Shown in pieces: positions 8,859 through 18,214 of a stretch of DNA of 64,000 nucleotides. The notes below the pieces were generated by a model. That model was not told the origin of the DNA. It made no database searches and worked only from the letters and a program-made list of their open reading frames with translations. The number at the start of each line of letters is the position of its first letter. The first letter of the stretch is position 1. The DNA is from CAZODA01 sp964578485. GTDB taxonomy: Bacteria; Bacteroidota; Bacteroidia; Bacteroidales; Marinilabiliaceae. The stretch spans positions 1-64,000 of the forward strand of contig CAZODA010000012.1 in NCBI GenBank assembly GCA_964578485.1, given 5' to 3'. The position numbers and the translations under genes were made by a program.

Positions 8859-8905
8859 TGAAGTTTGTTTATTATATCACAAACTAAATTTTCATCTTTC
8901 AGGAA

Positions 8906-10000
8906 ATGGGGAGTTTCATGAATAGTTTGCACAAAGAAAATAAAAGAATTTCTAACATCGACTTCAAGGAAGAACAAGAAAGCAATGAAAGCGACGAATT
9001 ATTTGAACATTTTCGTTTTGTTGCTGATGCCGGGCAAAGGCCTTTGAGGATTGATCGTTTTTTGGCAAACAGAATAATAAATGTCTCTCGCACTAAAATT
9101 CAAGATGCTGCACAAGCAGGTTATATACTTGTAAACAACAAAGCAGTTAAATCAAATTACAAAGTTAAGCCCGGAGATCATATTTCTGTAATGATGGATA
9201 ATCCTCCAAGGGAGCTTGAAATCATTCCGGAGGATATTCCACTAAACATAGTTTTTGAAGATGACGCTTTCATCATCATCAATAAGGAGCCCGGCATGGT
9301 AGTGCATCCCGGCTACGGTAATTACTCCGGAACCCTTGTTAACGCTCTTGCTTGGCATTTTAAAGGTCAGGAATGGTTCAATACAAATGATCCCAGGCCC
9401 GGTCTTGTTCATAGGATTGACAAAGACACCTCCGGTCTTTTAGTTGTTGCCAAAACTGAAAATGCTAAAATGAAACTTGCACAGCAATTTTTCGATAAAA
9501 CCAGCAGACGTGTTTATCAAGCCATAGTTTGGGGGACACCAGAGCCTGAAGAAGGCACTATTTCAGGAAATATTGGAAGGAGTGTAAGAGATCGTAAACT
9601 TATGACAGTTTACGAGGATGGTGAACAGGGAAAGCCTGCCGTTACTCATTATAAAACGATAGAGAAATTAGGCTATATAAGTTTATTGGAATGTAATCTT
9701 GAGACAGGTCGCACCCATCAGATACGTACTCATCTAAAATTTATTGGTCATCCCATTTTTAATGATGAAAAATATGGTGGCGGTCAAATTTTAAAAGGAA
9801 CAACTTTTAGTAAATACAGGCTCTTTGTTCAAAACTGTTTTTCCATGCTTCCGCGGCAGGCTTTACATGCCGGCATTCTTGGTTTTAATCATCCTGTAAG
9901 TGGCAAATACATTGAGTTCAAATCTGATTTACCTGATGATATGGCTTCTGTTTTGGAGAAGTGGAGGACATATATATCTTCAAGAAATGAATGGAGATAA
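8906..10000 (+). CDS. rluD: 23S rRNA pseudouridine synthase, RluD family
   Basis: The 364-residue protein has an N-terminal S4 RNA-binding domain (about residues 47-105, LRIDRFLANRIINVSRTKIQ). The RluA-family catalytic domain follows, with RPGLVHRIDKDTSGLLVVAK. The Asp in HRIDKDTSG is the catalytic residue. ETGRTHQIRTHLKFIGHPI and a C-terminal RQALHAG motif are also present. RluD makes pseudouridines in helix 69 of 23S rRNA. The first 40 residues are an acidic, low-complexity extension, and the Met at residue 5 is an alternative start. It lies between the PASTA gene and ddl in the same direction. Confidence 0.9.
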   Translation: MGSFMNSLHKENKRISNIDFKEEQESNESDELFEHFRFVADAGQRPLRIDRFLANRIINVSRTKIQDAAQAGYILVNNKAVKSNYKVKPGDHISVMMDNPPRELEIIPEDIPLNIVFEDDAFIIINKEPGMVVHPGYGNYSGTLVNALAWHFKGQEWFNTNDPRPGLVHRIDKDTSGLLVVAKTENAKMKLAQQFFDKTSRRVYQAIVWGTPEPEEGTISGNIGRSVRDRKLMTVYEDGEQGKPAVTHYKTIEKLGYISLLECNLETGRTHQIRTHLKFIGHPIFNDEKYGGGQILKGTTFSKYRLFVQNCFSMLPRQALHAGILGFNHPVSGKYIEFKSDLPDDMASVLEKWRTYISSRNEWR

Positions 10001-10057
10001 TTTTTTAAAAAGATATATTTAAGTAAAAACAAAAAGGTATAACAAACGCTATATTAC

Positions 10058-11047
10058 ATGAATAAAAAAAACATTGCAATTGTTTTTGGAGGCTATTCTT
10101 CTGAAGATGTAGTCAGTAGTAGGAGTGCCGAAGGTCTTCTTGGCTTTATTGATGAAGCAAGGTATAACTCCTACCTTTTACTTCTTAATCGCGAAAAATG
10201 GGTTGTGTTATTAAACAACAAAGAATACAGGGTCAACAAAAACGATTTCTCTTTCACCATTGACAACATTCATATCAAATTTGATTTTGCCTATATCACC
10301 ATACATGGCACTCCCGGGGAAGATGGCATATTTCAGGGTTATTTAAAACTTCTAAACATTCCTCATTCCACCTGTAATGTTTTATCTTCTTCTTTAAGCT
10401 TTAATAAATACATGTGTAATCAATACCTAAAAAGTTTTGGTGTTAAAGCTGCGAGATCTGTATTAATTAAAAAAGACAGTTCCTATAACTTGCAAGAAAT
10501 TGGCGAAGCAATAGGATTTCCATGTTTTGTGAAGCCTAATGCAGGAGGTTCAAGTTTTGGAATAAGTAAGGTTAAGCATTTCAAAAATCTGGAAGGGGCG
10601 ATATCCAAAGCTTATAAGGAGCATGATGAAGTTATGATTGAGCAATTTATTGATGGTATTGAAGTAACTTGTGGCTTATATAAGACTTTGAGCAAGAGTG
10701 TAGTTTTTCCGTTGACAGAAGTAATCAGCAAAAATGAATTCTTCGATTATGAAGCAAAATACACTCCCGAAAAGGTAACAGAAATCACTCCTGCCAGAAT
10801 TAATGATGAATTAGCCACAGCTATTCAAAATACTTCATCCCGAATTTATGATTTATTGGGGTGTAAGGGTATTATTCGTATAGATTATATCATACAAAGG
10901 GATGAATATTATATATTGGAGGTAAACACAACTCCGGGCATGACTGCTACCAGTTTTATTCCGCAGCAAGTAAATGCTATGAAGCTGAATATAAAGGATG
11001 TATTCTCAGAAGTTATTGATGATGCCTTTAACCGTAGTGATCATTAA
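10058..11047 (+). CDS. ddl: D-alanine--D-alanine ligase
   Basis: A 329-residue ATP-grasp enzyme. The N-terminal domain has IAIVFGGYSSEDVVSSRSA and YITIHGTPGEDGIFQGYL. The ATP-binding region has CFVKPNAGGSSFGIS, and the C-terminal part has IIRIDYI and LEVNTTPGMTATSFIPQQ. It makes the D-Ala-D-Ala dipeptide for peptidoglycan. It is the last gene of the PASTA-rluD-ddl unit and converges on the amino-acid permease, with only 16 bases between the stops and no obvious terminator. Confidence 0.95.
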   Translation: MNKKNIAIVFGGYSSEDVVSSRSAEGLLGFIDEARYNSYLLLLNREKWVVLLNNKEYRVNKNDFSFTIDNIHIKFDFAYITIHGTPGEDGIFQGYLKLLNIPHSTCNVLSSSLSFNKYMCNQYLKSFGVKAARSVLIKKDSSYNLQEIGEAIGFPCFVKPNAGGSSFGISKVKHFKNLEGAISKAYKEHDEVMIEQFIDGIEVTCGLYKTLSKSVVFPLTEVISKNEFFDYEAKYTPEKVTEITPARINDELATAIQNTSSRIYDLLGCKGIIRIDYIIQRDEYYILEVNTTPGMTATSFIPQQVNAMKLNIKDVFSEVIDDAFNRSDH

Positions 11048-11063
11048 TTTATATTATAACTAT

Positions 11064-12428
11064 TTATTTTGTTTGCATTTTTTTTCGTGTCAAGTGAAAA
11101 AAATAAGCAAGGACTAATACTATAACACCAATAAAAGGGAAAAATCGGGCTTCTCCCTCTGATAAAAAAGACTGTTTTATTGCTCCAACAAGAGCAAGGA
11201 TAGAAAAAATCGGATAAAGAGCCGGCAACCATGGATACCATGAGGCCTTATATGGTCGCGTTTTGTCAGGATATTTTTTTCTTAATACAAATAATGATAA
11301 TACGGTAAGTGTTCCTGTAATAAACATTGCAATGCTCGCCATTTCAATAATTGCGTAAAAGCTTCCTGTAAGTATCAGCGCCGAGGCAAACACTGCCTGG
11401 CTCCATAGGGCAATACCCGGTACCTTTCTTTTATTCAATTTTGCAGCACTCCTCCAGAAGGCACCATCTTTTGCCATGGCATAAGCTACTCTTGAACTTG
11501 TAAGTACCGTGGCATTAATAGAAGTGATTATTGCTATGGTAATTGTAATTAGTACAAGTTTTGCCATCACAGGTTTATTTAAGGTTCCTGCCATTGCTGT
11601 ACCGGCATCAACATTTATAAGTGATGCAAGTCCATCAAATCCAAGTGTTGTAACAAAGGCTATATTCATAAGGAGATACACAAAAGTTACTACTGCCACA
11701 GCCCAAAACATTGCTTTTGGTATATTTTTACCCGGCTGTTTTACTTCTCCTGCCACATAAATAATATTCAGCCATCCCGAAAAGGCGAAATTAACAAACA
11801 AAAATGCTGTTATAAAGGAGTTTAATGAGAAGGCTTTCATTTTTTCGGGTAATAGCGACTGATTCAAATCGGGTGCTGCAGTAAATACAGCATATCCTCC
11901 CAATAATAACAAAAGTATGACAGGTGTAAGAGTAAAAACGATCTGCATTCCTGTTGCTACACGTGTTCCGGCATTATTAACGAGAGTAATAACAAAAATC
12001 AAAATCACTGCTAAGAGATGAGCTATTGGGATTTGCAGAGTATTTCCTATTGCTGTCATCAAATCATAATTGATTAAGGCAGAGAGTTGATATTGAAATA
12101 CAGCAACCGACATTCCTGCTATGGATCCGCCAAAGATAGAAACAAACAACACCCAACCGGCAGCAAAAGCAACTGAATCGCCATAAGCTTCACGTTGAAA
12201 GACATATTCTCCTCCGGCAAAAGGCAGCATAGCACCTAATTCTCCACAAGCAACTGATCCTGAAAAGGCAAAAAGACCACCAAACAACCAAATCAATAAA
12301 AACAGTAACAATGAGCCTGTTTCTTGTGCAATAGCCGGGGGAAACAAAAAAATACCAACTCCGATCATTGAGCCTGCTACAACAGTAAAACCGGCAAAGC
12401 GTCCAATTACCCGTGGTGTTTCACTCAT
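11064..12428 (-). CDS. APC-superfamily amino-acid permease
   Basis: A 454-residue polytopic membrane protein with about 12 hydrophobic segments. It has the N-terminal APC signature GFTVVAGSMIGVGIFLFPP and a conserved GELGAMLPFAGGEYVF in the second and third helices. The C-terminal PDKTRPYKASWYPWLPALYP motif is typical of the LAT-like/APC group. It should import or exchange amino acids by proton or substrate antiport. It is 38 bases downstream of glnN on the same strand, which suggests a nitrogen-related substrate such as glutamate or glutamine. That link is inference. Confidence 0.88.
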   Translation of the reverse strand: MSETPRVIGRFAGFTVVAGSMIGVGIFLFPPAIAQETGSLLLFLLIWLFGGLFAFSGSVACGELGAMLPFAGGEYVFQREAYGDSVAFAAGWVLFVSIFGGSIAGMSVAVFQYQLSALINYDLMTAIGNTLQIPIAHLLAVILIFVITLVNNAGTRVATGMQIVFTLTPVILLLLLGGYAVFTAAPDLNQSLLPEKMKAFSLNSFITAFLFVNFAFSGWLNIIYVAGEVKQPGKNIPKAMFWAVAVVTFVYLLMNIAFVTTLGFDGLASLINVDAGTAMAGTLNKPVMAKLVLITITIAIITSINATVLTSSRVAYAMAKDGAFWRSAAKLNKRKVPGIALWSQAVFASALILTGSFYAIIEMASIAMFITGTLTVLSLFVLRKKYPDKTRPYKASWYPWLPALYPIFSILALVGAIKQSFLSEGEARFFPFIGVIVLVLAYFFHLTRKKMQTK

Positions 12429-12466
12429 TCTTTCAGGTTTTGGGGATTGTTTCCTTATAAATCATT

Positions 12467-14662
12467 TTACCGGGCAAACAAAAGCTCACGATATTTTGGT
12501 AAGGGCCACATTTCGTTATCCACTATCAACTCAAGTTTATCAATATGGTCCCTGATATCGTCTAAAAATGGTCTTACAGTGTTATCATAAAGAACTGCAG
12601 CCTTATAGAAATCTTCTTCTTTATTTGCTATTTTGCGTGCTTCTACCATATCCTGCACTTTATTTTTAATATTTTGAATATGAAAGGATATCGTTTTAAT
12701 CAAATCCAATCTATCATCAGCCAGTTCATTATAATCTTCAGTTTCACCAAAGATATCTTTTAAGCCCTGAATATTAGCAATCAAGACATTCATATATTTA
12801 ATGCCGGTAGGAATAATATGATTAAGCGCTATATCGCCCAGAACTCTAGACTCAATCTGTATTTTTTTTGTAAACTTCTGCATTTCAACTTCCACACGTG
12901 CATCTAATTCCCTTGGGGCAAATACATCATTTTCGGAAAATATTCTTTTTGCATTTTCAGTTAAATAAGCCTTTAATGCATCAGGTACGTTAGTAAATAT
13001 ATTCAATCCTCTTCTTCCGGCTTCTTCAACCCATTCGGGACTATAACCATTACCATCAAAAAGTATGTTTTTTGTTTCTTTAATATAACGTTTCAATATT
13101 TGTAAAATAGCTTCATCCTTTTTAACTCCCTTAGTAATAAGTTCATCCACTTCTTTTTTAAAAGACTTAAGCTGCTCGGCTACAATAGTATTAAGAACTA
13201 TGAGTGCTGAAGCACAGTTTGCAGAAGAACCCACTGCTCTGTATTCAAAGCGATTTCCTGTAAAAGCAAAAGGAGAAGTACGATTGCGATCGGTATTATC
13301 AAGTAAGATTTCAGGTATTTTTCCGATATTTAATTTTATTGAGGTCTTTTCATCAGGTGTCATTTTCTTGTCCGGCACAGCCTCCTCCAACTCTTCCAAC
13401 ACTCTATTTAATTCATCTCCAAGAAAAACCGATATTATTGATGGTGGTGCCTCATTTGCACCGAGTCTCAACATATTGCCGGCTGTTATAACACTTGCCA
13501 AAAGCAAATCTTGATTTTCATAAACTGCTTTTACCACATTCATTAAAAATGTAAGGAATTGCATGTTGGTGCGTGGATTCTTCCCCGGAGATAATACATT
13601 AATCCCTGTATTTGTACTTAATGACCAGTTATTATGTTTACCCGATCCATTTATAGCTTTAAATGGTTTTTCATGAAAAAGCACTCTGAAATTATGCTTC
13701 CGGGCAAGCCTTTTCATCAGATCCATTATCAATTGATTATGATCATTGGCCAAATTTGCTTCTTCGAATATAGGAGCAACTTCAAACTGATTTGGTGCAA
13801 CTTCGTTATGTCTTGTTTTTACGGGTATGCCCAATAAATATGCTTCATGTTCAAAGTCTTCCATATAAGCAATTACTCGTTCAGGGATACTGCTAAAATA
13901 GTGATCCTCTAATTGCTGATCTTTACTGGAAGAGTGCCCCATCAAAGTACGCTCGGTCAACATTAAATCGGGTCTCGCAGTATAAAGAGCTTCATCTATT
14001 AAAAAATATTCTTGTTCCCAACCTAAGTTACATAAGACTTTATTCACATTTTTATCAAAATACTGACATACATCAACAGCTGCCTTATCAATCGCACTAA
14101 GAGCTTTAAGCAAAGGGGTTTTGTAGTCGAGAGCCTCACCGGTATAAGATATAAAAATGGTAGGCAGACACAAAGTAGTACCCACTATAAAAGCAGGTGA
14201 AGAAACATCCCATGCAGTATAGCCTCTTGCTTCAAAAGTATTGCGCAATCCACCTGATGGCAGACTGGAAGCATCAGGCTCTTGTTGTACCAATAATTTA
14301 CCACTGAAGCTTTCAACAACACCACCACCTACATCATTATGTACGATAAAAGCATCATGTTTTTCAGCCGTAGCATCTGTCAGGGGATGAAACCAATGAG
14401 TATAATGGGTAGCCCCATTTTCAATAGCCCATGCTTTCATTCCAAGGGCAATTTGATCAGCCATTTTTCGATCGATACGAGTGCCTTTATCTATAGCCTC
14501 AATAACATGATTAAAGGCATCGTTTGAAAGGTATTTTCTCATCTTGGCCTTATCAAACACATTCTGCCCAAAATATTGTGAAGTAACAGGTCCGGGCGTA
14601 TCAACATACAAGGGCTTTCTTGTATATAATTCCTTTAATGCAATAAATCTTAATGTTGCCAT
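12467..14662 (-). CDS. glnN: Glutamine synthetase type III
   Basis: At 731 residues this matches the large GSIII class typical of Bacteroidota, not the roughly 470-residue GSI. The conserved N-terminal block includes FTHW-like THYTHWFHPLTD and EKHDAFI. The catalytic domain has NQFEVAPIFEEANLANDHNQ, the ATP/glutamate site NGSGKHNNWSLST and NRTSPFAFTGNRFEYRAVGSS. It makes glutamine from glutamate, ammonia and ATP. It is followed by the APC permease. The 280 bases upstream are AT-rich and should carry its promoter, but no confident element is seen. Confidence 0.96.
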   Translation of the reverse strand: MATLRFIALKELYTRKPLYVDTPGPVTSQYFGQNVFDKAKMRKYLSNDAFNHVIEAIDKGTRIDRKMADQIALGMKAWAIENGATHYTHWFHPLTDATAEKHDAFIVHNDVGGGVVESFSGKLLVQQEPDASSLPSGGLRNTFEARGYTAWDVSSPAFIVGTTLCLPTIFISYTGEALDYKTPLLKALSAIDKAAVDVCQYFDKNVNKVLCNLGWEQEYFLIDEALYTARPDLMLTERTLMGHSSSKDQQLEDHYFSSIPERVIAYMEDFEHEAYLLGIPVKTRHNEVAPNQFEVAPIFEEANLANDHNQLIMDLMKRLARKHNFRVLFHEKPFKAINGSGKHNNWSLSTNTGINVLSPGKNPRTNMQFLTFLMNVVKAVYENQDLLLASVITAGNMLRLGANEAPPSIISVFLGDELNRVLEELEEAVPDKKMTPDEKTSIKLNIGKIPEILLDNTDRNRTSPFAFTGNRFEYRAVGSSANCASALIVLNTIVAEQLKSFKKEVDELITKGVKKDEAILQILKRYIKETKNILFDGNGYSPEWVEEAGRRGLNIFTNVPDALKAYLTENAKRIFSENDVFAPRELDARVEVEMQKFTKKIQIESRVLGDIALNHIIPTGIKYMNVLIANIQGLKDIFGETEDYNELADDRLDLIKTISFHIQNIKNKVQDMVEARKIANKEEDFYKAAVLYDNTVRPFLDDIRDHIDKLELIVDNEMWPLPKYRELLFAR

Positions 14663-14944
14663 TCCTAAAAATATTACAAAACATATTAATTATTGCAAAA
14701 TTGGCTACTTTTATTTTAAACCCCTATATTTTTAGTGTTAAAAAATATGAAATTGCTGTTTTATTTTCAAACAACCCCCTTTTTTAGCCTTATTTTTATA
14801 AAAAAACAAGTTTTACATTTTAAATCGACACAATTATTGTTCGATTTTTCGCTTATCAACAAGGAAAAAAAATCATATTAATAAGAACAGTGGGATTGCT
14901 TAACAAAGGCAATTTCTTTTCAAAGAAAAAGTTCAGAATCTAAA

Positions 14945-15655
14945 TCAGGCCATATTATGAAAAACATTGGTAACGTCGTCATCTTCTTCAAATTTCTCAA
15001 GCAATTTTTCTATTTCAGCAAGTTGTTCTTCTTCCAAATCTTTTGTATCATGAGGTATTCTTTCAAACTCAGAATTTAAAATCTCAAATTCATTTTCTTC
15101 AAGATATTTTTGAAGAGGTCCATAAGATTCAAATTCTCCATATACCATAATTGTATCATCTTCAACAAAAACTTCTTGAACACCATAGTCGATCATATCA
15201 AATTCAAGTTCTTCAACATCGATATCATCTTTAATTTTAACTTTAAAATTGCATTTATGATCAAACATATAATCAACACTGCCGGAAGTTCCAAGTGAGC
15301 CATTGTGCTTGTTGAAATAACTACGAATATTTGCTACGGTACGAGTAGGATTATCTGTAGCTGTTTCAACAATAATAGCGATGCCATAAGGTCCATAGCC
15401 CTCATACACCACTTCTTTATAATTGCTTTGATCTTTAGCTACTGCATTTTTTATAGCTCTTTCAACATTATCTTTAGGCATATTCGCAGCCTTAGCATTC
15501 TGTATCAGCATTCTAAGCCGGGGATTAGCTTCCGGATCAGGCCCTCCGCTTTTTACAGCTATGGAAATTTCTCGACCAAGTTTTGTAAAAGTTTTGGCCA
15601 TATTACTCCAGCGTTTTAACTTTCGGGTTTTACGGTATTCAAATGCTCGTCCCAT
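14945..15655 (-). CDS. yebC: YebC/PmpR-family protein (translation factor or transcriptional regulator)
   Basis: The 236 residues begin MGRAFEYRKTRKLKRWSNMAKTF-like, a Bacteroidota variant of the YebC start. LGREISIAVKSGGPDPEANP and LRMLIQNAKAANMPKDNVER follow. The central VYEGYGPYGIAIIVETATDN is the hallmark of the family. The C-terminus is acidic. YebC proteins were long called transcription regulators, and more recent work connects some of them with easing ribosome stalling. The gene stands alone between glnN and gpmI, all on the minus strand. Confidence 0.94.
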   Translation of the reverse strand: MGRAFEYRKTRKLKRWSNMAKTFTKLGREISIAVKSGGPDPEANPRLRMLIQNAKAANMPKDNVERAIKNAVAKDQSNYKEVVYEGYGPYGIAIIVETATDNPTRTVANIRSYFNKHNGSLGTSGSVDYMFDHKCNFKVKIKDDIDVEELEFDMIDYGVQEVFVEDDTIMVYGEFESYGPLQKYLEENEFEILNSEFERIPHDTKDLEEEQLAEIEKLLEKFEEDDDVTNVFHNMA

Positions 15656-15738
15656 TGTATTAACTATTAAAATTTACTTCTTTCAAAAGCAAATTTACAG
15701 AAAAATCGCTAAGCTAAGTGTGAGATTTATCTTTTAAT

Positions 15739-15790
15739 AAAAAATTGCCATTCCCAAACAAGCTATTATCGGTTATTTGTGAATGGCAAT
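15739..15790 (-). terminator. Long-stem terminator after gpmI
   Basis: A perfect 10-base inverted repeat (ATTGCCATTC at 15744-15753 with GAATGGCAAT at 15781-15790) encloses a 27-base loop with some internal pairing. Read on the minus strand it lies 41 bases past the gpmI stop and is followed by a run of T, as expected for termination. Confidence 0.7.
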
Positions 15791-15830
15791 AATATTAAAT
15801 GAAACTTTTAGTACTTATAATGAAATTATC

Positions 15831-17357
15831 TTACTTCAATTTAATAAGACTTTTACCTGTCATTTCTTTTGGTTGCTCAAGGCCCATAACATATAATATT
15901 GAAGGAGCAACATCCGACAAGATACCATCTTTAACGGTTCCTTCACGTTCGGTCACCCATATGAAGGGAACCGGGTTTAATGAATGTGCAGTATTTGGTG
16001 AGCCATCTTCATTAAGGGCATGATCAGCATTACCATGATCTGCAATAACAATAACCTCATAATTATTTCTTTTTGCTGCTTCCACTGTTTCTTTCAAGCA
16101 ATTATCAACATCATTTACTGCTTTAATAATAGCTTCATAAACCCCTGTATGTCCTACCATATCACCATTAGCAAAATTAAGACAAATAAAATCATGGGCT
16201 TTTTTGTCTAATTCTGCTACAACAGCATCCTTTATTTCATAAGCGCTCATTTCGGGTTTCAGGTCATAAGTTGCCACTTTGGGGCTATTAATAAGTATTC
16301 GCGATTCTTGTGCAAACACCTCTTCTCTTCCACCGGAAAAGAAAAAAGTAACATGTGCATATTTTTCTGTTTCTGCAATACGTAGTTGAGATAATCCCTT
16401 TGTTGATATTATTTCACCCAAGGTATTTGTCACATTATGTTTATCAAACAATACGTGCAATCCTTTATAAGTAGCATCATATGGAGTCATTGTACAATAA
16501 TGCAGGGGAATAGTTTTCATTTCGTATTCAGGCATATCCTGTTGGGTAAGCACTACAGTTAACTCTCTTGCTCTATCGTTACGAAAATTAAAGAACACCA
16601 CAACATCACCTTCCTCTATTGTAGCTATAGCTTTCCCATTTTCATCAACACGAACAATAGGTTTAATAAATTCATCTGTAACACCATTATCATACGACTC
16701 TTGAATAGCGTTCAACACATTTGTGGTTTCATGTCCTTTTCCATGAACCATCATATCGTAAGCAAGCTTAATTCTTTCCCATCTTTTATCACGGTCCATT
16801 GCATAATAGCGTCCGATAACAGAAGCAACCTTGCCGGTATTATTCTTCATATGATCGATAAGTTCTTTCAGGAACAATTTACCACTATTCGGATCTGTAT
16901 CTCTACCATCCATAAAAGCATGCACAAACACATCCTCTATACCATAATCAGATACAATATCCGTTAATTTGTATAGATGTTCCTGGCTACTATGGACTCC
17001 TCCTTTTGAAACTAAGCCTAAAAAATGTACTTTCTTTTTATTATCACGTGCATAAGTAAAAGCTTTTACCAGCTCCGGATTTTGCGATATAGAATTATCA
17101 CGAATAGCAAGATTTATTTTTACAAGATCCTGATAAACAACTCTACCGGCCCCTATATTAAGATGTCCGACTTCAGAGTTTCCCATTTGGCCTTCAGGAA
17201 GACCGACATTCTCACCGGAGGCTTTTAACTGAGAATGAGGGTAATTTGCTATCAGGCTGTCAAAATATGGAGTATCACCTTGATAAACAGCATCGGCTAC
17301 ACTTTTATCTCCACATCCCCAACCATCCAAAATTATCAGAATCGCTTTTTTATTCAT
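15831..17357 (-). CDS. gpmI: 2,3-bisphosphoglycerate-independent phosphoglycerate mutase
   Basis: A metalloenzyme of about 508 residues from the alkaline phosphatase superfamily. It has ILIILDGWGCGD at the N-terminus, GQMGNSEVGHLNIGAGR with the phosphoserine position, FVHAFMDGRDTDP, FFFSGGREEVF and VIADHGNADHALNEDG. It interconverts 3- and 2-phosphoglycerate in glycolysis. The start at 17357 (MNKKAILIILDGW) fits the family. An in-frame ATG seven codons upstream at 17378 would add MKTNNIF. The gene borders the accessory island to its right. Confidence 0.95.
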   Translation of the reverse strand: MNKKAILIILDGWGCGDKSVADAVYQGDTPYFDSLIANYPHSQLKASGENVGLPEGQMGNSEVGHLNIGAGRVVYQDLVKINLAIRDNSISQNPELVKAFTYARDNKKKVHFLGLVSKGGVHSSQEHLYKLTDIVSDYGIEDVFVHAFMDGRDTDPNSGKLFLKELIDHMKNNTGKVASVIGRYYAMDRDKRWERIKLAYDMMVHGKGHETTNVLNAIQESYDNGVTDEFIKPIVRVDENGKAIATIEEGDVVVFFNFRNDRARELTVVLTQQDMPEYEMKTIPLHYCTMTPYDATYKGLHVLFDKHNVTNTLGEIISTKGLSQLRIAETEKYAHVTFFFSGGREEVFAQESRILINSPKVATYDLKPEMSAYEIKDAVVAELDKKAHDFICLNFANGDMVGHTGVYEAIIKAVNDVDNCLKETVEAAKRNNYEVIVIADHGNADHALNEDGSPNTAHSLNPVPFIWVTEREGTVKDGILSDVAPSILYVMGLEQPKEMTGKSLIKLK

Positions 17358-17507
17358 AAATATATTATTTGTTTTCATTAATGATCAATAAATAATTTGT
17401 GTGTCTATAACACTATAAATCAAAGCCCTATATGCTAAAAAACCATGCATTCATTATAACTATATGAAAATAATTTTGTTCAAAATTACCTAAAAATTAT
17501 AGATAAA

Positions 17508-17526
17508 TTAACACTCAAAGTGTTAA
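17508..17526. repeat. Short perfect inverted repeat at island edge
   Basis: TTAACACT and AGTGTTAA are separated by CAA. It lies upstream of the decayed transposase and downstream of nothing on the plus strand, so it is not an obvious terminator. It could be an insertion-sequence end or an operator-like site. The function is unknown. Confidence 0.45.
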
Positions 17527-17587
17527 TACATTCTAAAAAAAACAGAAAGAGACCAGCTCATAATTTTTTAAGCACCTTAAAATAGAA

Positions 17588-18092
17588 TTGTTAAATTGTT
17601 TTTCGGGAGTAAGAGCTCAAAAAAAACATCACCAACTTAAAAAAATGAGCAGACTATTATTTTCAAACTTGTCCAAGAAAATACCAAAGGAAGAGCGTTC
17701 GTCAGCTATTCACCTTTCTAACAGAGGTTCACAGTATAGCAGTCATGAGTATATTAACCTGCTAAAAAGGAATGAGATAAAGGTTAGCGTAGGTGAAATA
17801 ACTCAGAATAATGCTTATGTAGAAAGGGTTAATGGAATAATAAAAAACGAATATTTAAAATATTATGGCATATTCCTAATTTTAAAACTTTAAAACAAAA
17901 AAGGCAGTCAATAATTATAATAATAAAAAATTACATCAAGCATTTAAAAATAAATGAACGCTTATAGGGTTCAAGGAAAAAACATTAAATTTAAGCACCC
18001 AAGAAAGACCAAAGGTGATTATTTATGCCGAAGGTAATTATAAAGTTAAAATGGCACTTTTACCTGAAAAAAGAAGAGCCTTAGGCTCATAG
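17588..18092 (+). pseudogene. Decayed IS3-family transposase (orfB C-terminal part)
   Basis: The translation has the IS3/IS150 integrase-core signatures in decayed form: HLSNRGSQYSSHEYINLL, where intact proteins have HSDRG, and NAYVERVNGIIKNEYLK with the catalytic Glu. After codon 100 the frame is broken. A second frame continues from about 17900 with VNNYNNKKLHQAFKN, a TGA where a Trp or arginine codon is expected, then GFKEKTLNLSTQERPKV. The N-terminal half including the first Asp is missing. The element is therefore dead. It marks the left side of an accessory island and is even more AT-rich than the flanking genes. Confidence 0.85.
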
Positions 18093-18148
18093 ATGTCTGA
18101 TTGTAATATATAATAAAGAGAGAGATTTAATTAATTACTAATCAAAAC

Positions 18149-18172
18149 GGTCAACCCTATTTAGGGAAGATC
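18149..18172. repeat. Possible right end of the IS3-family remnant
   Basis: The stretch contains CCCTA-TT-TAGGG (18155-18166) preceded by GGTCAA, similar in style to terminal repeats of Bacteroidota IS3 elements. No matching left end was found in the preceding 700 bases, so this remains a guess based on position after the transposase relic. Confidence 0.3.
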
Positions 18173-18214
18173 AAAAATTGTTGAACGTACTTAATATTTA
18201 ACAAGCAATAAATC